Source of the DNA: Serratia nevei
GTDB lineage: Bacteria; Pseudomonadota; Gammaproteobacteria; Enterobacterales; Enterobacteriaceae
Length of the DNA: 58,565 bases
Assembly (NCBI RefSeq): GCF_024160145.1
Contig: NZ_JAMYWQ010000032.1
Span: forward strand, 1-58,565
Direction of reading: 5' to 3'
Under the pieces are notes generated by a model, which ran no database searches, was not told where the DNA came from, and was given only the letters and a program-made list of their open reading frames with translations. Positions 1 through 8,130 of the stretch are shown one piece after another; positions within the stretch are counted from its first letter, which is position 1, and each line of letters starts with the position of its first letter. The translations under genes and the position numbers were made by a program.

Positions 1-22
1 CCAGGATCACCGATTCCGAAGA

Positions 23-841
23 GTGGTAAAAGTTGGCCGGTTTAAATCGGAAACCATGATCGAATTAAATCGTAAAGTGCGATCGGCTTATATCGGAATT
101 GATGATCGGTTTGGGTCGGAATATGCACTAATACTTTCATTTATTTCTTTTGTCGCCCTCGTGGCATTCGTGTTGGGCTTAATCAAACCTCAATGGGTAA
201 GAATGCCGAGCCGAAAGCGCTCAAGTGCGATATATGGGGTTGCTTTTCTGTTTGTCGGAATGTTAAGCGCAATGTTTTTCCCATCGCCACGGCAAGAGGT
301 GGCCACAAAATCCGAAGTTGTAGAAGAAAAACCGGCAGCATTTAAATATGCGGATTTAAAGCTGGTTGAGTATCGTCGGAAACCGCAGGCAGAACGTCAC
401 GAAATCGTCAGTGATTACGTTAAATTTAAGGGGATACCGGCGAGCGATGGTGATGGGTTCTATGCCTGCTTAAGCCAATACAGCATCACAAAGTCTGAGG
501 AGCTACCGCTCGGTGAAGTTCTTGGCTGGTGTGATGCCGGTTATCAAAAAGACCCTAAATCGATGGCTGAATATACCAACCTTGATGCGTTCCAGAAGAA
601 TTTTAGCGGGTGGGATGGTTCTTATCGCCCGCTTGAGAAGCTGATTAAGAAAAGCATGAATGATGATTCATCGTATAAGCATGTCGAAACGATGTCGCAT
701 CTTGTCCTTGGGAAAGACCCTCACGCAGTGGTCAAGACCAGATTTAAGGGGACAAATGCCTATGGTGGTGTTGTTACTCAGACTGTGACAGCGCGCATAG
801 ATATTAAGACCGGTGATGTCGAAAAAATAATTGAAGAATAG
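23..841 (+). CDS. Unknown two-helix membrane protein, prophage accessory gene
   Basis: I do not recognise a named family. The frame opens with GTG at 23; an ATG at 56 (residue 12) is an equally good start. Two hydrophobic segments (about residues 33-53 and 69-87) are followed by a soluble domain of about 185 residues. The C-terminal end has an FKGTNAYGGVVTQTV stretch followed by a DIKTGDVEKI ending, a strand-rich motif I associate loosely with uncharacterised proteins. Its position, upstream of cos and the Q-P genes, corresponds to the variable tin/old locus of P2, where phage-exclusion genes reside. Base composition is clearly more AT-rich than the structural genes to its right, which suggests separate acquisition. 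A role in superinfection exclusion or lysogenic conversion is inference only. Confidence 0.6.
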   Translation: MVKVGRFKSETMIELNRKVRSAYIGIDDRFGSEYALILSFISFVALVAFVLGLIKPQWVRMPSRKRSSAIYGVAFLFVGMLSAMFFPSPRQEVATKSEVVEEKPAAFKYADLKLVEYRRKPQAERHEIVSDYVKFKGIPASDGDGFYACLSQYSITKSEELPLGEVLGWCDAGYQKDPKSMAEYTNLDAFQKNFSGWDGSYRPLEKLIKKSMNDDSSYKHVETMSHLVLGKDPHAVVKTRFKGTNAYGGVVTQTVTARIDIKTGDVEKIIEE

Positions 842-921
842 TACGTTATAAACTTCCGCGCCCTTTGGTGGCACAGACCTTGCGGACGGTGCTATGTATT
901 TTATGTATAAGGAAAAATAGA

Positions 922-1185
922 ATGCCTATAGTTGGATTTGATGAAAATATGGTCGCTAAGATTGCCGAGGAAGACAGGTTGTTAGCGGAGCAAGTGAAAA
1001 TTGTTGACGGAGATATCGTTTTTAACGTTGCAGGTGAATACAAAGTTCCAATGCATTCATGTAGAACTCACGCGGAGGTGCTCGATTGGGTGGAGCATCT
1101 GGCAGATAAAATATGGATGAATAACAAAATTATGCTGCGTTTTATTATGTTTGCGCGCGGTGTAATTGAGGGGAAGGTACGGTAG
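922..1185 (+). CDS. Small hypothetical prophage protein, 87 aa
   Basis: I chose ATG 922 because AAGGA lies about 9 bases upstream (909-913). The frame is open further upstream but without a good ribosome site. The product is small and acidic in its first half, with no signal peptide or clear membrane segment, and the C-terminal part (WMNNKIMLRFIMFARGVIEG) is amphipathic and hydrophobic. No family is recognised. It follows the 23-841 gene by 80 bases, shares its AT-rich composition, and is followed by a perfect palindrome at 1239-1270. The two genes may form one accessory cassette. It could also be an independent lysogenic gene, or a partner of the membrane protein. Confidence 0.5.
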   Translation: MPIVGFDENMVAKIAEEDRLLAEQVKIVDGDIVFNVAGEYKVPMHSCRTHAEVLDWVEHLADKIWMNNKIMLRFIMFARGVIEGKVR

Positions 1186-1238
1186 TTTTATCTGCATGCA
1201 GGTGCATCAATTTGCATTTGATTTTCTCATAAAGATAT

Positions 1239-1270
1239 CGAAAGCCGCGCCAGTACTGGCGCGGCTTTCG
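1239..1270. terminator. 32-base perfect palindrome, likely bidirectional terminator
   Basis: The left arm CGAAAGCCGCGCCAGT is followed directly by its exact reverse complement, with no unpaired centre. It lies 53 bases after the 922-1185 stop codon. A GC-rich stem with A and T at its base fits a transcription stop for the accessory genes, though no long T run follows. Its closeness to cos (44 bases) leaves a role in packaging possible. Confidence 0.55.
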
Positions 1271-1313
1271 CCGTTTCAGGCACCTGCATTAAAACCGACC
1301 CATGAAGCGGGCA

Positions 1314-1332
1314 GGCGTGGCGGGGATAGCAT
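1314..1332. other. cos site, P2/186-type cohesive end
   Basis: The 19 bases GGCGTGGCGGGGATAGCAT match the 186 cohesive end as I recall it (GGCGTGGCGGGGAAAGCAT) at 18 of 19 positions and the P2 end (GGCGAGGCGGGGAAAGCAC) at 16 of 19. The site lies between the accessory genes and the terminase/portal pair, where cos sits in P2-like phages. gpP and gpM would cut here during packaging. Confidence 0.85.
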
Positions 1333-1472
1333 TGCGCGCAGGCATGTATTTAATTATCAGAATTGACGGCGTCAGCGCGTCGTGGTGGCGTTCTGTTGCG
1401 CTGGTTTGAGTCGCGGGCATGTACGAGCGAGAGGGCCGTGGCAGGCGGGAGAGGGCGTTTGGTGGCGGGTAT

Positions 1473-1496
1473 AAAAAGGCCGCCAATCCGGCGGCC
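1473..1496 (-). terminator. Rho-independent terminator of the P-Q operon
   Basis: Read leftward, a 7-pair stem GGCCGCC/GGCGGCC with a five-base loop (1478-1496) is followed by five T. It starts 6 bases after the stop codon of Q. Confidence 0.85.
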
Positions 1497-1502
1497 GGTT
1501 TA

Positions 1503-2534
1503 TCATTCGTCGTCGTTGTCGAGGTTGTACTTTTTAAACCGGATGACCTCGATGCCGACCCAGTCATTCACTTCTTTGATGCGCTGCTGGAGTGGTGTCA
1601 GCTCATTGCGAACAAACACCCTTGCGGCTTTCTCTACGTCACCCACTGACCCAACGTTCTCCGGCTTGCCGCCCATCAACTGGTAGGGGATGCGGTGAGC
1701 GTCCAGCAGGTCGGCGGCGCTGACCTTTTTGATGTTGAAGAAATCATCCTTTGTCGCCACCTCGCTGAGCGGCACAATCTTGATTCCGTCGGGCTTCCCG
1801 TTCGGCGCGTAGAAGAACAGGTTTTTAAAATTACCCATGCCTTTAGAGTCGCTCATTGCTTCGCGCAACGCCTCAACATCGGTATTGTTCTGCGCGGCGT
1901 CGGTGACATACATGATATAGCCCGCGTGTGCGCCGTTCTGGTAATACTTGCGGCGGAACAGCGTGGCGGACTCGTTCAGCCACGCGGAGTTGAGCGCCGA
2001 CAGATATTCCGGCATCCCATACAGCTCTTGATTGATATCCGGCTCCAGCAGGTGAAAAACGCTGTCAGGCGCGAACGGGTGCGGCTCAGCGAACGATTGC
2101 ACGAACCAGTAAACGCTCGGGTCAACGCCACGCCGGGTGTATTTGGCCGGGGAGGTCTCCAGCTTCAACAGCTTGCCGGTCACACTGAAGCGTTTTTCTA
2201 AAAAGGCGTTGCCGAACACCAGATAATCCAGCACAAACCGGCTGAAATCCTGCTGTGACAGCAGCGGGTGCGGGATGTAGGTGCTCGCCAAAATATTGCG
2301 CTTCACGTAAATGGGTGAGCTGTGATGCACGGCGGCGCGCAGGCTTTTTGCCAGCCCGGAAAAGCTGACGGGCGGCTCAATCCATTTACCGTTACCGACG
2401 CATTCCGTGTAGTCCAGAATGTCGCGGCGATCCAACACGGCCGACGGTTCGCCAAAGGTGAACGCCTGCATTTTTTGGTCCGGCTCGGTGACGGCCAGAT
2501 TTCCTTTTGCCTTGCGGCGATTGCGTTTGCTCAT
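1503..2534 (-). CDS. Q: Portal protein gpQ
   Basis: P2 gpQ-family portal protein, 343 aa, the usual length. It would form the dodecameric ring at one capsid vertex, through which DNA enters and to which the tail is joined. The sequence is typical: a basic N-terminus (MSKRNRRKAK), a central region with YVKRNILASTYIPHP and FVLDYLVFGNAFLEK, and a helical C-terminus rich in arginine, lysine and acidic residues. Its ATG overlaps the TGA of P by four bases (ATGA), so the pair is translationally coupled. It is read leftward from a late promoter in the P-O divergent region and ends at the terminator 1473-1496. Confidence 0.93.
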   Translation of the reverse strand: MSKRNRRKAKGNLAVTEPDQKMQAFTFGEPSAVLDRRDILDYTECVGNGKWIEPPVSFSGLAKSLRAAVHHSSPIYVKRNILASTYIPHPLLSQQDFSRFVLDYLVFGNAFLEKRFSVTGKLLKLETSPAKYTRRGVDPSVYWFVQSFAEPHPFAPDSVFHLLEPDINQELYGMPEYLSALNSAWLNESATLFRRKYYQNGAHAGYIMYVTDAAQNNTDVEALREAMSDSKGMGNFKNLFFYAPNGKPDGIKIVPLSEVATKDDFFNIKKVSAADLLDAHRIPYQLMGGKPENVGSVGDVEKAARVFVRNELTPLQQRIKEVNDWVGIEVIRFKKYNLDNDDE

Positions 2535-4303
2535 CGGTTGAAGTCCAGAATGGATTTAGACGGTTGGCCGTTGGCGGCGGTCAGCGGTTCATTCAGCAGG
2601 GCGTGCATGGTGGCCCACGCGACGTCGGCGTGACTGGCTTCTTCGCTGCGGCTCGCTTCGTAGGTCATGCCCCTGCCGCTGGCGGTCATGGTTTTTCGGA
2701 TGGCCATAAACGATTTGGTGATGTCGGTATACGCGGTGTCGTATTCGAGTCGGCCGCTGCCGATAGTGTCTTTCGCCTTCAGTACCATGGCGGTCTTCAC
2801 CTCGGCGCTGTAGCGGATTTCGCGGGCGGCCGGGTAGAACGCGCGCACCAGTTGGAAAACGCCTTGCCCGATGCCGGTGGCGTCGATACCGATGTATTCC
2901 ACGTTGTATTTTTCGGTCAGCCTGCGGATGGATTCGGCCTGCGTGGCGAAATCCATGCCTTTCCACTGGTGGCGCTCCAGTATGCGGAATTTGCCGCCGG
3001 TGACCAGCGGCGGGGCCAGCACCACGCAACCGGCGCTGTCGCCGGAATGCGCCGGGTCATAGCCGACCCACACCGGCCGGTCACCGAACGGTCGGCCTGC
3101 ATAGGGGTTAACGTCCGTCCACTCGACCAGACTGTCGACCATGCAGCCCTGCAACTCCTCAAAGGGGAATACTGACGCGCTGTCGTCGACAAATTCGCAC
3201 ATGAACAGGTTGCGGAAGTCCTCGGCGCTGTTCTCCCGCTTCAGCACGTCGAGGTCGAACAGGTTACAGCCGCCGCGCAGGGCGTCCTCAATGGTGACGA
3301 TTTGCCGCCACTGGCCGTCATCGCACAGCTTCCCGGCCGCTAACGCGCTGTGGCTGATGTCGATCTCGACGTGTTCGCTGGCGTGTTTGCGGCCCTTGTT
3401 AAACAGCTCGCCGGACCAGAAAGGAAACGCGCCATGCCCCAGCGTTGACGGGGTAGAAAAGTAGGTCGACCGGAGGTGCTTTTGCGAGGCCATGCCGGAA
3501 GCGACTTTGCGCAGTTTCTGGAAGTTGGGGATCCAGAAAATCTCATCGACCAGCAGGTCGCCGTTATGGCTTTGCGCGGTGTTGGAGTTGGTGCCGAGAA
3601 AAATCAGCTTCGCGCCGTTGTTGCCGAGCACAATCGGGTCGCCGGTCAGCTCAACGTCAACCCGCCGGGCAAATTGAATGATGTACTCGCGGAAGACATA
3701 CGCCTGCGTTTTGCTCGCGGAAAGAAAAATCTGGTTGTGGCCGGTTTTCAGCGCGTGCAGCAGTGACTCGCGGGAGAAATAAAACGTGGCTCCAATCTGG
3801 CGCGATTTCAGGATGTCGCGAATACGATGCTCAAGCCCAGCTTTGTGCCAGCCGAGTTGATATTCGAAAGACTCGTCATAAAAAATATCCTCCAGCTTCG
3901 CAATAGCTTCCTCGCTGAAATAGTTCTTTGTCGGCTTTTTACGCTCGCCTTTGTTGCGGTTGGCGACGTTGGGATTGAGGTCAGCCTCGTTGCCGGAGTT
4001 CATGTAACGGCTGACGCGCGCGAGGCGCTCAATCTGGCGGCCCAGCAGGTCAATTTCTTTGTAGTCGCTGCCCTCTTTTTTTGTCTTGAGAACGAGCTGC
4101 ACCATTCGCGCTTCAATGCTGGATTCAACGCGGGAAATCGGCGCGATATCGTCCCATTTTTCCCGCTGCTTCCAGCTCTGCACCGTGGGCGCTTTTTGCT
4201 TCAGCATTTCGGCGATTTGCTTCACGGAGAAGCCTTGCCAGTACAGCAAGGCGGCCTGCCTGCGCGGGTCGCTGAGTAAGGATGTGTCTGTCTGGATTTG
4301 CAT
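2531..4303 (-). CDS. P: Terminase large (ATPase) subunit gpP
   Basis: P2 gpP-family packaging ATPase, 590 aa. With gpM it recognises and cuts cos and pumps DNA into the prohead. The N-terminus has a helix-turn-helix-like segment (WQGFSVKQIAEMLKQKAPTV). A deviant Walker A, KSRQIGAT, is at residues 166-173, and Walker B, LLVDEIFW, has D253 and E254. The C-terminal half has an RNase H-like nuclease fold signature, with YDPAHSGDSAG (D416) and GIDATGIGQGVF. It is the first gene of the leftward P-Q operon and diverges from O. An inverted repeat, GCCCTCAT/ATGAGGGC (4309-4331), lies directly upstream of its ATG and may form a leader hairpin. Confidence 0.93.
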   Translation of the reverse strand: MQIQTDTSLLSDPRRQAALLYWQGFSVKQIAEMLKQKAPTVQSWKQREKWDDIAPISRVESSIEARMVQLVLKTKKEGSDYKEIDLLGRQIERLARVSRYMNSGNEADLNPNVANRNKGERKKPTKNYFSEEAIAKLEDIFYDESFEYQLGWHKAGLEHRIRDILKSRQIGATFYFSRESLLHALKTGHNQIFLSASKTQAYVFREYIIQFARRVDVELTGDPIVLGNNGAKLIFLGTNSNTAQSHNGDLLVDEIFWIPNFQKLRKVASGMASQKHLRSTYFSTPSTLGHGAFPFWSGELFNKGRKHASEHVEIDISHSALAAGKLCDDGQWRQIVTIEDALRGGCNLFDLDVLKRENSAEDFRNLFMCEFVDDSASVFPFEELQGCMVDSLVEWTDVNPYAGRPFGDRPVWVGYDPAHSGDSAGCVVLAPPLVTGGKFRILERHQWKGMDFATQAESIRRLTEKYNVEYIGIDATGIGQGVFQLVRAFYPAAREIRYSAEVKTAMVLKAKDTIGSGRLEYDTAYTDITKSFMAIRKTMTASGRGMTYEASRSEEASHADVAWATMHALLNEPLTAANGQPSKSILDFNR

Positions 4304-4463
4304 GGTATGCCCTCATTTGCATGATGAGGGCAAGGCTACGCAAGCCACGCCGGGCGTGCGCTAAGGTGCTGTTGTCTGAGGGATAGTCCGTCGGCAGTCG
4401 CTGGCCGCGAGGGTGGTCAGTCGGGAAACTAGCCCCGACCTTAACCACTCAGGACAATGGCAC
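4304..4463. promoter_or_regulatory. Divergent late promoter region P/O
   Basis: These 160 bases separate the divergent P and O operons. The motif GTTGTCTG begins at 4371, 93 bases before the ATG of O, and is shared with the regions before V and FI. A -10-like AAACTA lies at 4426-4431, about 55 bases downstream of the motif, matching the spacing expected for an Ogr-activated P2 late promoter. The ACA half of the published TGT-N12-ACA site is not evident. No separate motif was found for the leftward P promoter, so the two directions may share one site. Confidence 0.55.
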
Positions 4464-5309
4464 ATGGCAAAGAAAGTATCGAAATGGTTCCGCATCGGTG
4501 TCGAGGGTGACACCTGCGACGGCCGCGTGATTGACGGCAATGACATTCAGGAGATGTCGGAAATCTTCGACCCGCGCGTCTACGGCTGCCGCATCAATCT
4601 GGAGCACATCAAGGGACTGTTTCCCAACGGCGATTTTAAGCGTCTCGGCGACGTGGTCGAGCTGAAAGCCGAGAGGATTGATGACGACTCCATCCTCAAC
4701 GGCAAATGGGCGCTGTTCGCCAAAATGACGCCGACCGACGAGCTGGTCTCCATGGTCAAGGCGAGCCAGAAAGTTTACACCTCCATGGAAATCCGTCCGA
4801 ACTTTGCCAACACCGGCAAATGCTACCTCATCGGTCTGGCGGTTACTGACGACCCGGCCAGCCTCGGCACCGAATACCTCGAATTCTGTTCCCGCGCCAA
4901 AACTAACCCGCTGGCCGGTAAAAAAGCCGAGCCGGGCGATCTGTTCTCGGTGGCGACTGAGGTGCTGCTCGAGTTTGAGGAACAGCCTGACAGCCTGCTG
5001 ACCAATCTGACCGAGCGCGTGAAAGGCATGTTCAGCTGCAAACAGGCCAGTGACGACGCGCGCTTCAGCGATGTGCATGACGCAGTCACCGCCGTCGCCG
5101 AGCAGGTGCAAACCAACGGCGACAGCGCCGAGCAGCGTTTTGCGCAGCTTGAGCAGGAAATCGCGGGGCTGAAAGGTGAGGTGACGACCGGTCAGGAGGC
5201 GCTTTCCGAGCTTCAGGCCGCGCTCGATACCACCGAAAACCTGAACCAGCAGCGCCGCCCGAAAGCGCCCGGCGGCAATGGTGAAGACAGCCTGTTGACC
5301 AACTGCTGA
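4464..5309 (+). CDS. O: Capsid scaffold and maturation protease gpO
   Basis: Scaffolding protein with an N-terminal serine protease domain, 281 aa from ATG 4464. That start gives the family N-terminus MAKKVSKWFRIGVEG and has AGGACA upstream. With this start, Asp19, His48 and Ser107 fall at exactly the residue numbers of the P2 gpO catalytic triad (D in TCDG, H in LEHIKG, S in VYTSME). The C-terminal third is acidic and helical, rich in A, E and Q, and acts as the capsid scaffold. gpO guides assembly of gpN and cleaves N, Q, L and itself during maturation. It is the first gene of the O-N-M-L-X-Y-K-lysB-lysC-R-S operon. Confidence 0.93.
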   Translation: MAKKVSKWFRIGVEGDTCDGRVIDGNDIQEMSEIFDPRVYGCRINLEHIKGLFPNGDFKRLGDVVELKAERIDDDSILNGKWALFAKMTPTDELVSMVKASQKVYTSMEIRPNFANTGKCYLIGLAVTDDPASLGTEYLEFCSRAKTNPLAGKKAEPGDLFSVATEVLLEFEEQPDSLLTNLTERVKGMFSCKQASDDARFSDVHDAVTAVAEQVQTNGDSAEQRFAQLEQEIAGLKGEVTTGQEALSELQAALDTTENLNQQRRPKAPGGNGEDSLLTNC

Positions 5310-5379
5310 GAACAGTCAGGGCGGGGCGCACGGCGCGCCGCTGAGAGACGACCCGAATTTATCGAATCAGGACATTCCA

Positions 5380-6579
5380 ATGAAAAAAACGACCCGCTTT
5401 AAATTTAACGCCTATCTGCAACAAGTGGCCAAGCTGAACGGCATCACGGACGTCGGCGACGTCGGCAAAAAATTCAGCGTAGAGCCGTCGGTGACGCAGT
5501 CGTTGATGAACGTCGTGCAGGAGTCTTCCGAGTTCCTGACCCGTATCAACATGACGCCGGTTGCAGAGCTGAAAGGCGAGAAGGTCGGCGTGGGCGTCAA
5601 TGGCTCGATTGCCAGCACCACCGACACCGACGGCGGCAAAGAGCGCCAGACCGCTGATTTCACCTCGCTGGAGTCCAATAAGTACGAGTGCCAGCAGGTG
5701 AACTTTGATTTCCATATGCGCTATAACCAGCTCGATTTATGGGCGCGTTATCAGGACTTCCAGTTGCGCATCCGCAACGCCATCGCCAAGCGTCAGGCAC
5801 TGGATTTCATCATGGCCGGATTCAACGGTATCAGCCGCGCCGCCACGTCTGACCGGGCCAAAAACCCGATGTTGCAGGATGTGGCGGTGGGCTGGTTGCA
5901 GAAATACCGCAACGAAGCCCCGGCGCGCGTGATGAGCAACATCACCGGCGAGGATGGTGCGGTGATTTCCCCGGTCATCCGCATTGGCAAGGGGGGCGAT
6001 TATGCCAACCTCGACGCCGTGGTCATGGATGCGACCAACAACCTGATTGCGCCATGGCATCAGGAATCCCCTGACCTTGTGGTGATTTGCGGCCGTAAGC
6101 TGCTGGCCGACAAATACTTCCCGCTGGTTAACCAAGAGCAGCCGAACACCGAGGCGATGGCCGCCGACGTGATTGTCAGCCAGAAGCGCATCGGCAACCT
6201 TCCCGCCGTCCGCGTGCCGTTCTTCCCGGCCAACGCGATTATGGTCACCACGCTCGAGAATCTGTCGATTTACATCATGGATGAGAGTCACCGCCGCCAT
6301 ATCGAAGAGAACGCCAAGCGTGACCGCGTCGAAAACTACGAGTCGATGAAAATTGACTACGTCATCGAGGACTACGCCGCCGGTTGCCTGATTGAAAATA
6401 TCGAGCTGCTGCCTGCGTCGACAGAAAAGTCGGGCGTACGGGTATCCAAAGAAGACCCGCAGCCAGCGGGGGCCGATATCAGCGCCTTGGCTGACGCTAT
6501 CGTGCTGGCAGTGAAAGGGGCGGCCGCGCAACCTGCGCCAGCTACTGAAGAAAATCCAACAACTGAAGGCGAAGCGTAA
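5380..6579 (+). CDS. N: Major capsid protein gpN
   Basis: P2 gpN-family capsid protein with the HK97 fold. It opens MKKTTRFKFNAYLQQVAKLNGI and includes the NFDFHMRYNQLDLWARYQDF segment and the VENYESMKIDYVIEDYAAGC end of the core. At 399 aa it is about 40 residues longer than P2 gpN (357). The extra residues are a low-complexity A/P/E-rich tail (ISALADAIVLAVKG, then QPAPATEENPTTEGEA). The N-terminal segment is expected to be removed by the gpO protease. The gene follows O by 70 bases and precedes M by two. Confidence 0.93.
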   Translation: MKKTTRFKFNAYLQQVAKLNGITDVGDVGKKFSVEPSVTQSLMNVVQESSEFLTRINMTPVAELKGEKVGVGVNGSIASTTDTDGGKERQTADFTSLESNKYECQQVNFDFHMRYNQLDLWARYQDFQLRIRNAIAKRQALDFIMAGFNGISRAATSDRAKNPMLQDVAVGWLQKYRNEAPARVMSNITGEDGAVISPVIRIGKGGDYANLDAVVMDATNNLIAPWHQESPDLVVICGRKLLADKYFPLVNQEQPNTEAMAADVIVSQKRIGNLPAVRVPFFPANAIMVTTLENLSIYIMDESHRRHIEENAKRDRVENYESMKIDYVIEDYAAGCLIENIELLPASTEKSGVRVSKEDPQPAGADISALADAIVLAVKGAAAQPAPATEENPTTEGEA

Positions 6580-6581
6580 CC

Positions 6582-7325
6582 ATGACGAGTCCCGCACAGC
6601 GTCACATGATGCGGGTCTCGGCCGTGGAGGCTGCGCAGCGGGTGGATGACCCGCTGCGCCATGCCACCGCCTACGAGCAAATGCTCGTCAAACTGGCCGC
6701 AGACCGCACCAAGCTGAAACAGATCCATTCCGTCGAGAAAAAGGCTGAGCACAAACGCGCCATGTTGCCGTTCTACGCGCCTTGGGTGGCCGGGGTATTG
6801 GCCGAAGGGCGGGGGGCGCAGGACGACATCCTGATGACCGTCATGCAGTGGATGCTCGACGCCGATGACATTCCCGGCGCGCTGGAAATTGCGCCTTATG
6901 CGCTGAAATACCGTCTCAAAGTGCCGAACAACAAGCGCCCGGTGGCGTACTTGCTGGCCGAAGAGGTGGCGCTGTCGGCGGAGCGCAGCCGCAAGGCGGG
7001 CAACCCGGCCAAGATGGATGACCTTCGCGCCGCCATCGCGATGACGGCCGCCGAGGATATGCCCGACATGGTCAAGGCCAAACTGTTCAAGGTGACCGGC
7101 CTGATGTTGAGCGACTGCGGTGACTATGCGCAGGCGCTGGAGCACCTCGAGCGCGCGATGCAGCTCGACGGTCACGCCGGGGTGAGAAAAGAGATCCAAA
7201 AATGTGAAAGCGCCCTCAAGCCTAAGCCGGCGGCCGCCGCCAAAAGAACAACCACGCGCCCGCGTAAGGCCGCCACGCCGGCCAAGCGCGGACGCCCACG
7301 CAAGGCGGTAAAAACCGCCGGTTAA
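6582..7325 (+). CDS. M: Terminase small subunit / endonuclease gpM
   Basis: P2 gpM family, 247 aa. It provides the cos-cutting function together with gpP. The body is mostly helical, with conserved HKRAMLPFYAPWVAGVLA and LMTVMQWMLDADDIPGALEIA stretches, and the C-terminal half has a TPR-like helical pair (YAQALEHLERAMQLDGHAGVRKEIQKC). The last 35 residues are a lysine/arginine/alanine/proline tail containing KRGRPRK, which resembles an AT-hook and would bind the DNA minor groove. It lies between N and L in the usual order. Confidence 0.92.
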   Translation: MTSPAQRHMMRVSAVEAAQRVDDPLRHATAYEQMLVKLAADRTKLKQIHSVEKKAEHKRAMLPFYAPWVAGVLAEGRGAQDDILMTVMQWMLDADDIPGALEIAPYALKYRLKVPNNKRPVAYLLAEEVALSAERSRKAGNPAKMDDLRAAIAMTAAEDMPDMVKAKLFKVTGLMLSDCGDYAQALEHLERAMQLDGHAGVRKEIQKCESALKPKPAAAAKRTTTRPRKAATPAKRGRPRKAVKTAG

Positions 7326-7418
7326 CAGAACGCGCCCCGCGCCGGGCGGCACGGTGGCCGCGAGCGTCTTTTGACGTATCAAGGCCGCCGTCCACCGCCC
7401 CCTATTTTTGAGGTCGTC

Positions 7419-7925
7419 ATGACGACAGTGATTGTGCGTAACCCGATTAAGCCGCCGGACGAGCCGACGGCCATTATCCCGCAACCGGATGTACCGGAGC
7501 CGGTGATTAAAAACACGTTCTTTTTCCCGGATGTTGACCCGAAACGCATCCGCGAGCTGATGCGTCTTGAGTACACGGTCTCGCCGGAGCGTCTGCGCTT
7601 TGCCATTCGCAGCGGTATCTCGGAGACGAATGCCGAGCTGTATCTCTATCGCGAGCAGCAACTCGCCGCCGGTTTCAAAACGCTGGCCGACGTACCGGCC
7701 GACGAAGTCGACGGCGAAAGTGAGAAGTGCTTTCACTACCTGAGTGCGGTCTGCGCCATGACAACCGCCACGCTGTACGAGCGCTACCGGGGTGCGGATG
7801 CCAGCGCCAAGGGGGATAAAAAGGCCGACAGCGTCGAGGTGTCCATTGATGAGCACTGGCGGGATATGCGCTGGTCAATCGCCCGGTTGCAGGGTAAGCC
7901 GCGCTGCATTGTCGGGCAAATCTGA
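7419..7925 (+). CDS. L: Head completion protein gpL
   Basis: P2 gpL family, 168 aa. gpL is added after DNA packaging to stabilise filled heads. ATG 7419 was chosen because it gives the family length (P2 gpL is 169 aa); an upstream TTG frame to 7371 lacks a clear ribosome site. Conserved parts include NTFFFPDVDPKRIRELMRLEYTVS and the C-terminal RDMRWSIARLQGKPRCIV. It overlaps X by one base (TGATG). Confidence 0.9.
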   Translation: MTTVIVRNPIKPPDEPTAIIPQPDVPEPVIKNTFFFPDVDPKRIRELMRLEYTVSPERLRFAIRSGISETNAELYLYREQQLAAGFKTLADVPADEVDGESEKCFHYLSAVCAMTTATLYERYRGADASAKGDKKADSVEVSIDEHWRDMRWSIARLQGKPRCIVGQI

Positions 7926-8128
7926 TGAACGCCGTCGCGCTTCAGGGGGACACGCTCGACGCACTGTGCTATCGGGTCTACGGCCGCACCGAAGGCGTGG
8001 TCGAGGCGGTGTTGCTGGCAAATCCGGGGCTGGCTGAGCGGGGTGTCATCCTGCCGCATGGCACGGTGGTCACGCTGCCGGTCATTGATACTGCCCCGGC
8101 ATCCGAAACCGTTCAGCTATGGGATTAA
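7925..8128 (+). CDS. X: Tail protein gpX, LysM-like
   Basis: P2 gpX-family tail protein, 67 aa. The segment GDTLDALCYRVYGRTEGVVEAVLLANPGL resembles a LysM domain, as is usual for this family. gpX is needed for tail assembly, but its place in the virion is poorly defined. It starts in the stop codon of L and is followed by the holin gene after two bases. Confidence 0.88.
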   Translation: MNAVALQGDTLDALCYRVYGRTEGVVEAVLLANPGLAERGVILPHGTVVTLPVIDTAPASETVQLWD

Positions 8129-8130
8129 CC

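Larger units (their letters stand above)
1186..1502. other. Non-coding cos region of the prophage
   Basis: This 317-base stretch separates the accessory genes from the convergent end of gene Q. It holds a 32-base perfect palindrome, the cos site and the terminator of the leftward P-Q operon, each entered separately. Frames of 60-100 codons cross it on both strands, but none has a ribosome site or a recognisable product. Confidence 0.7.

Noticed and set aside
1166-1366. 66-codon frame running over the palindrome and cos
   Set aside because: It spans a perfect hairpin and the packaging site, and has no ribosome site.
6372-7856. 494-codon leftward frame opposite N, M and L
   Set aside because: Crosses three phage genes on the other strand and has antisense composition.
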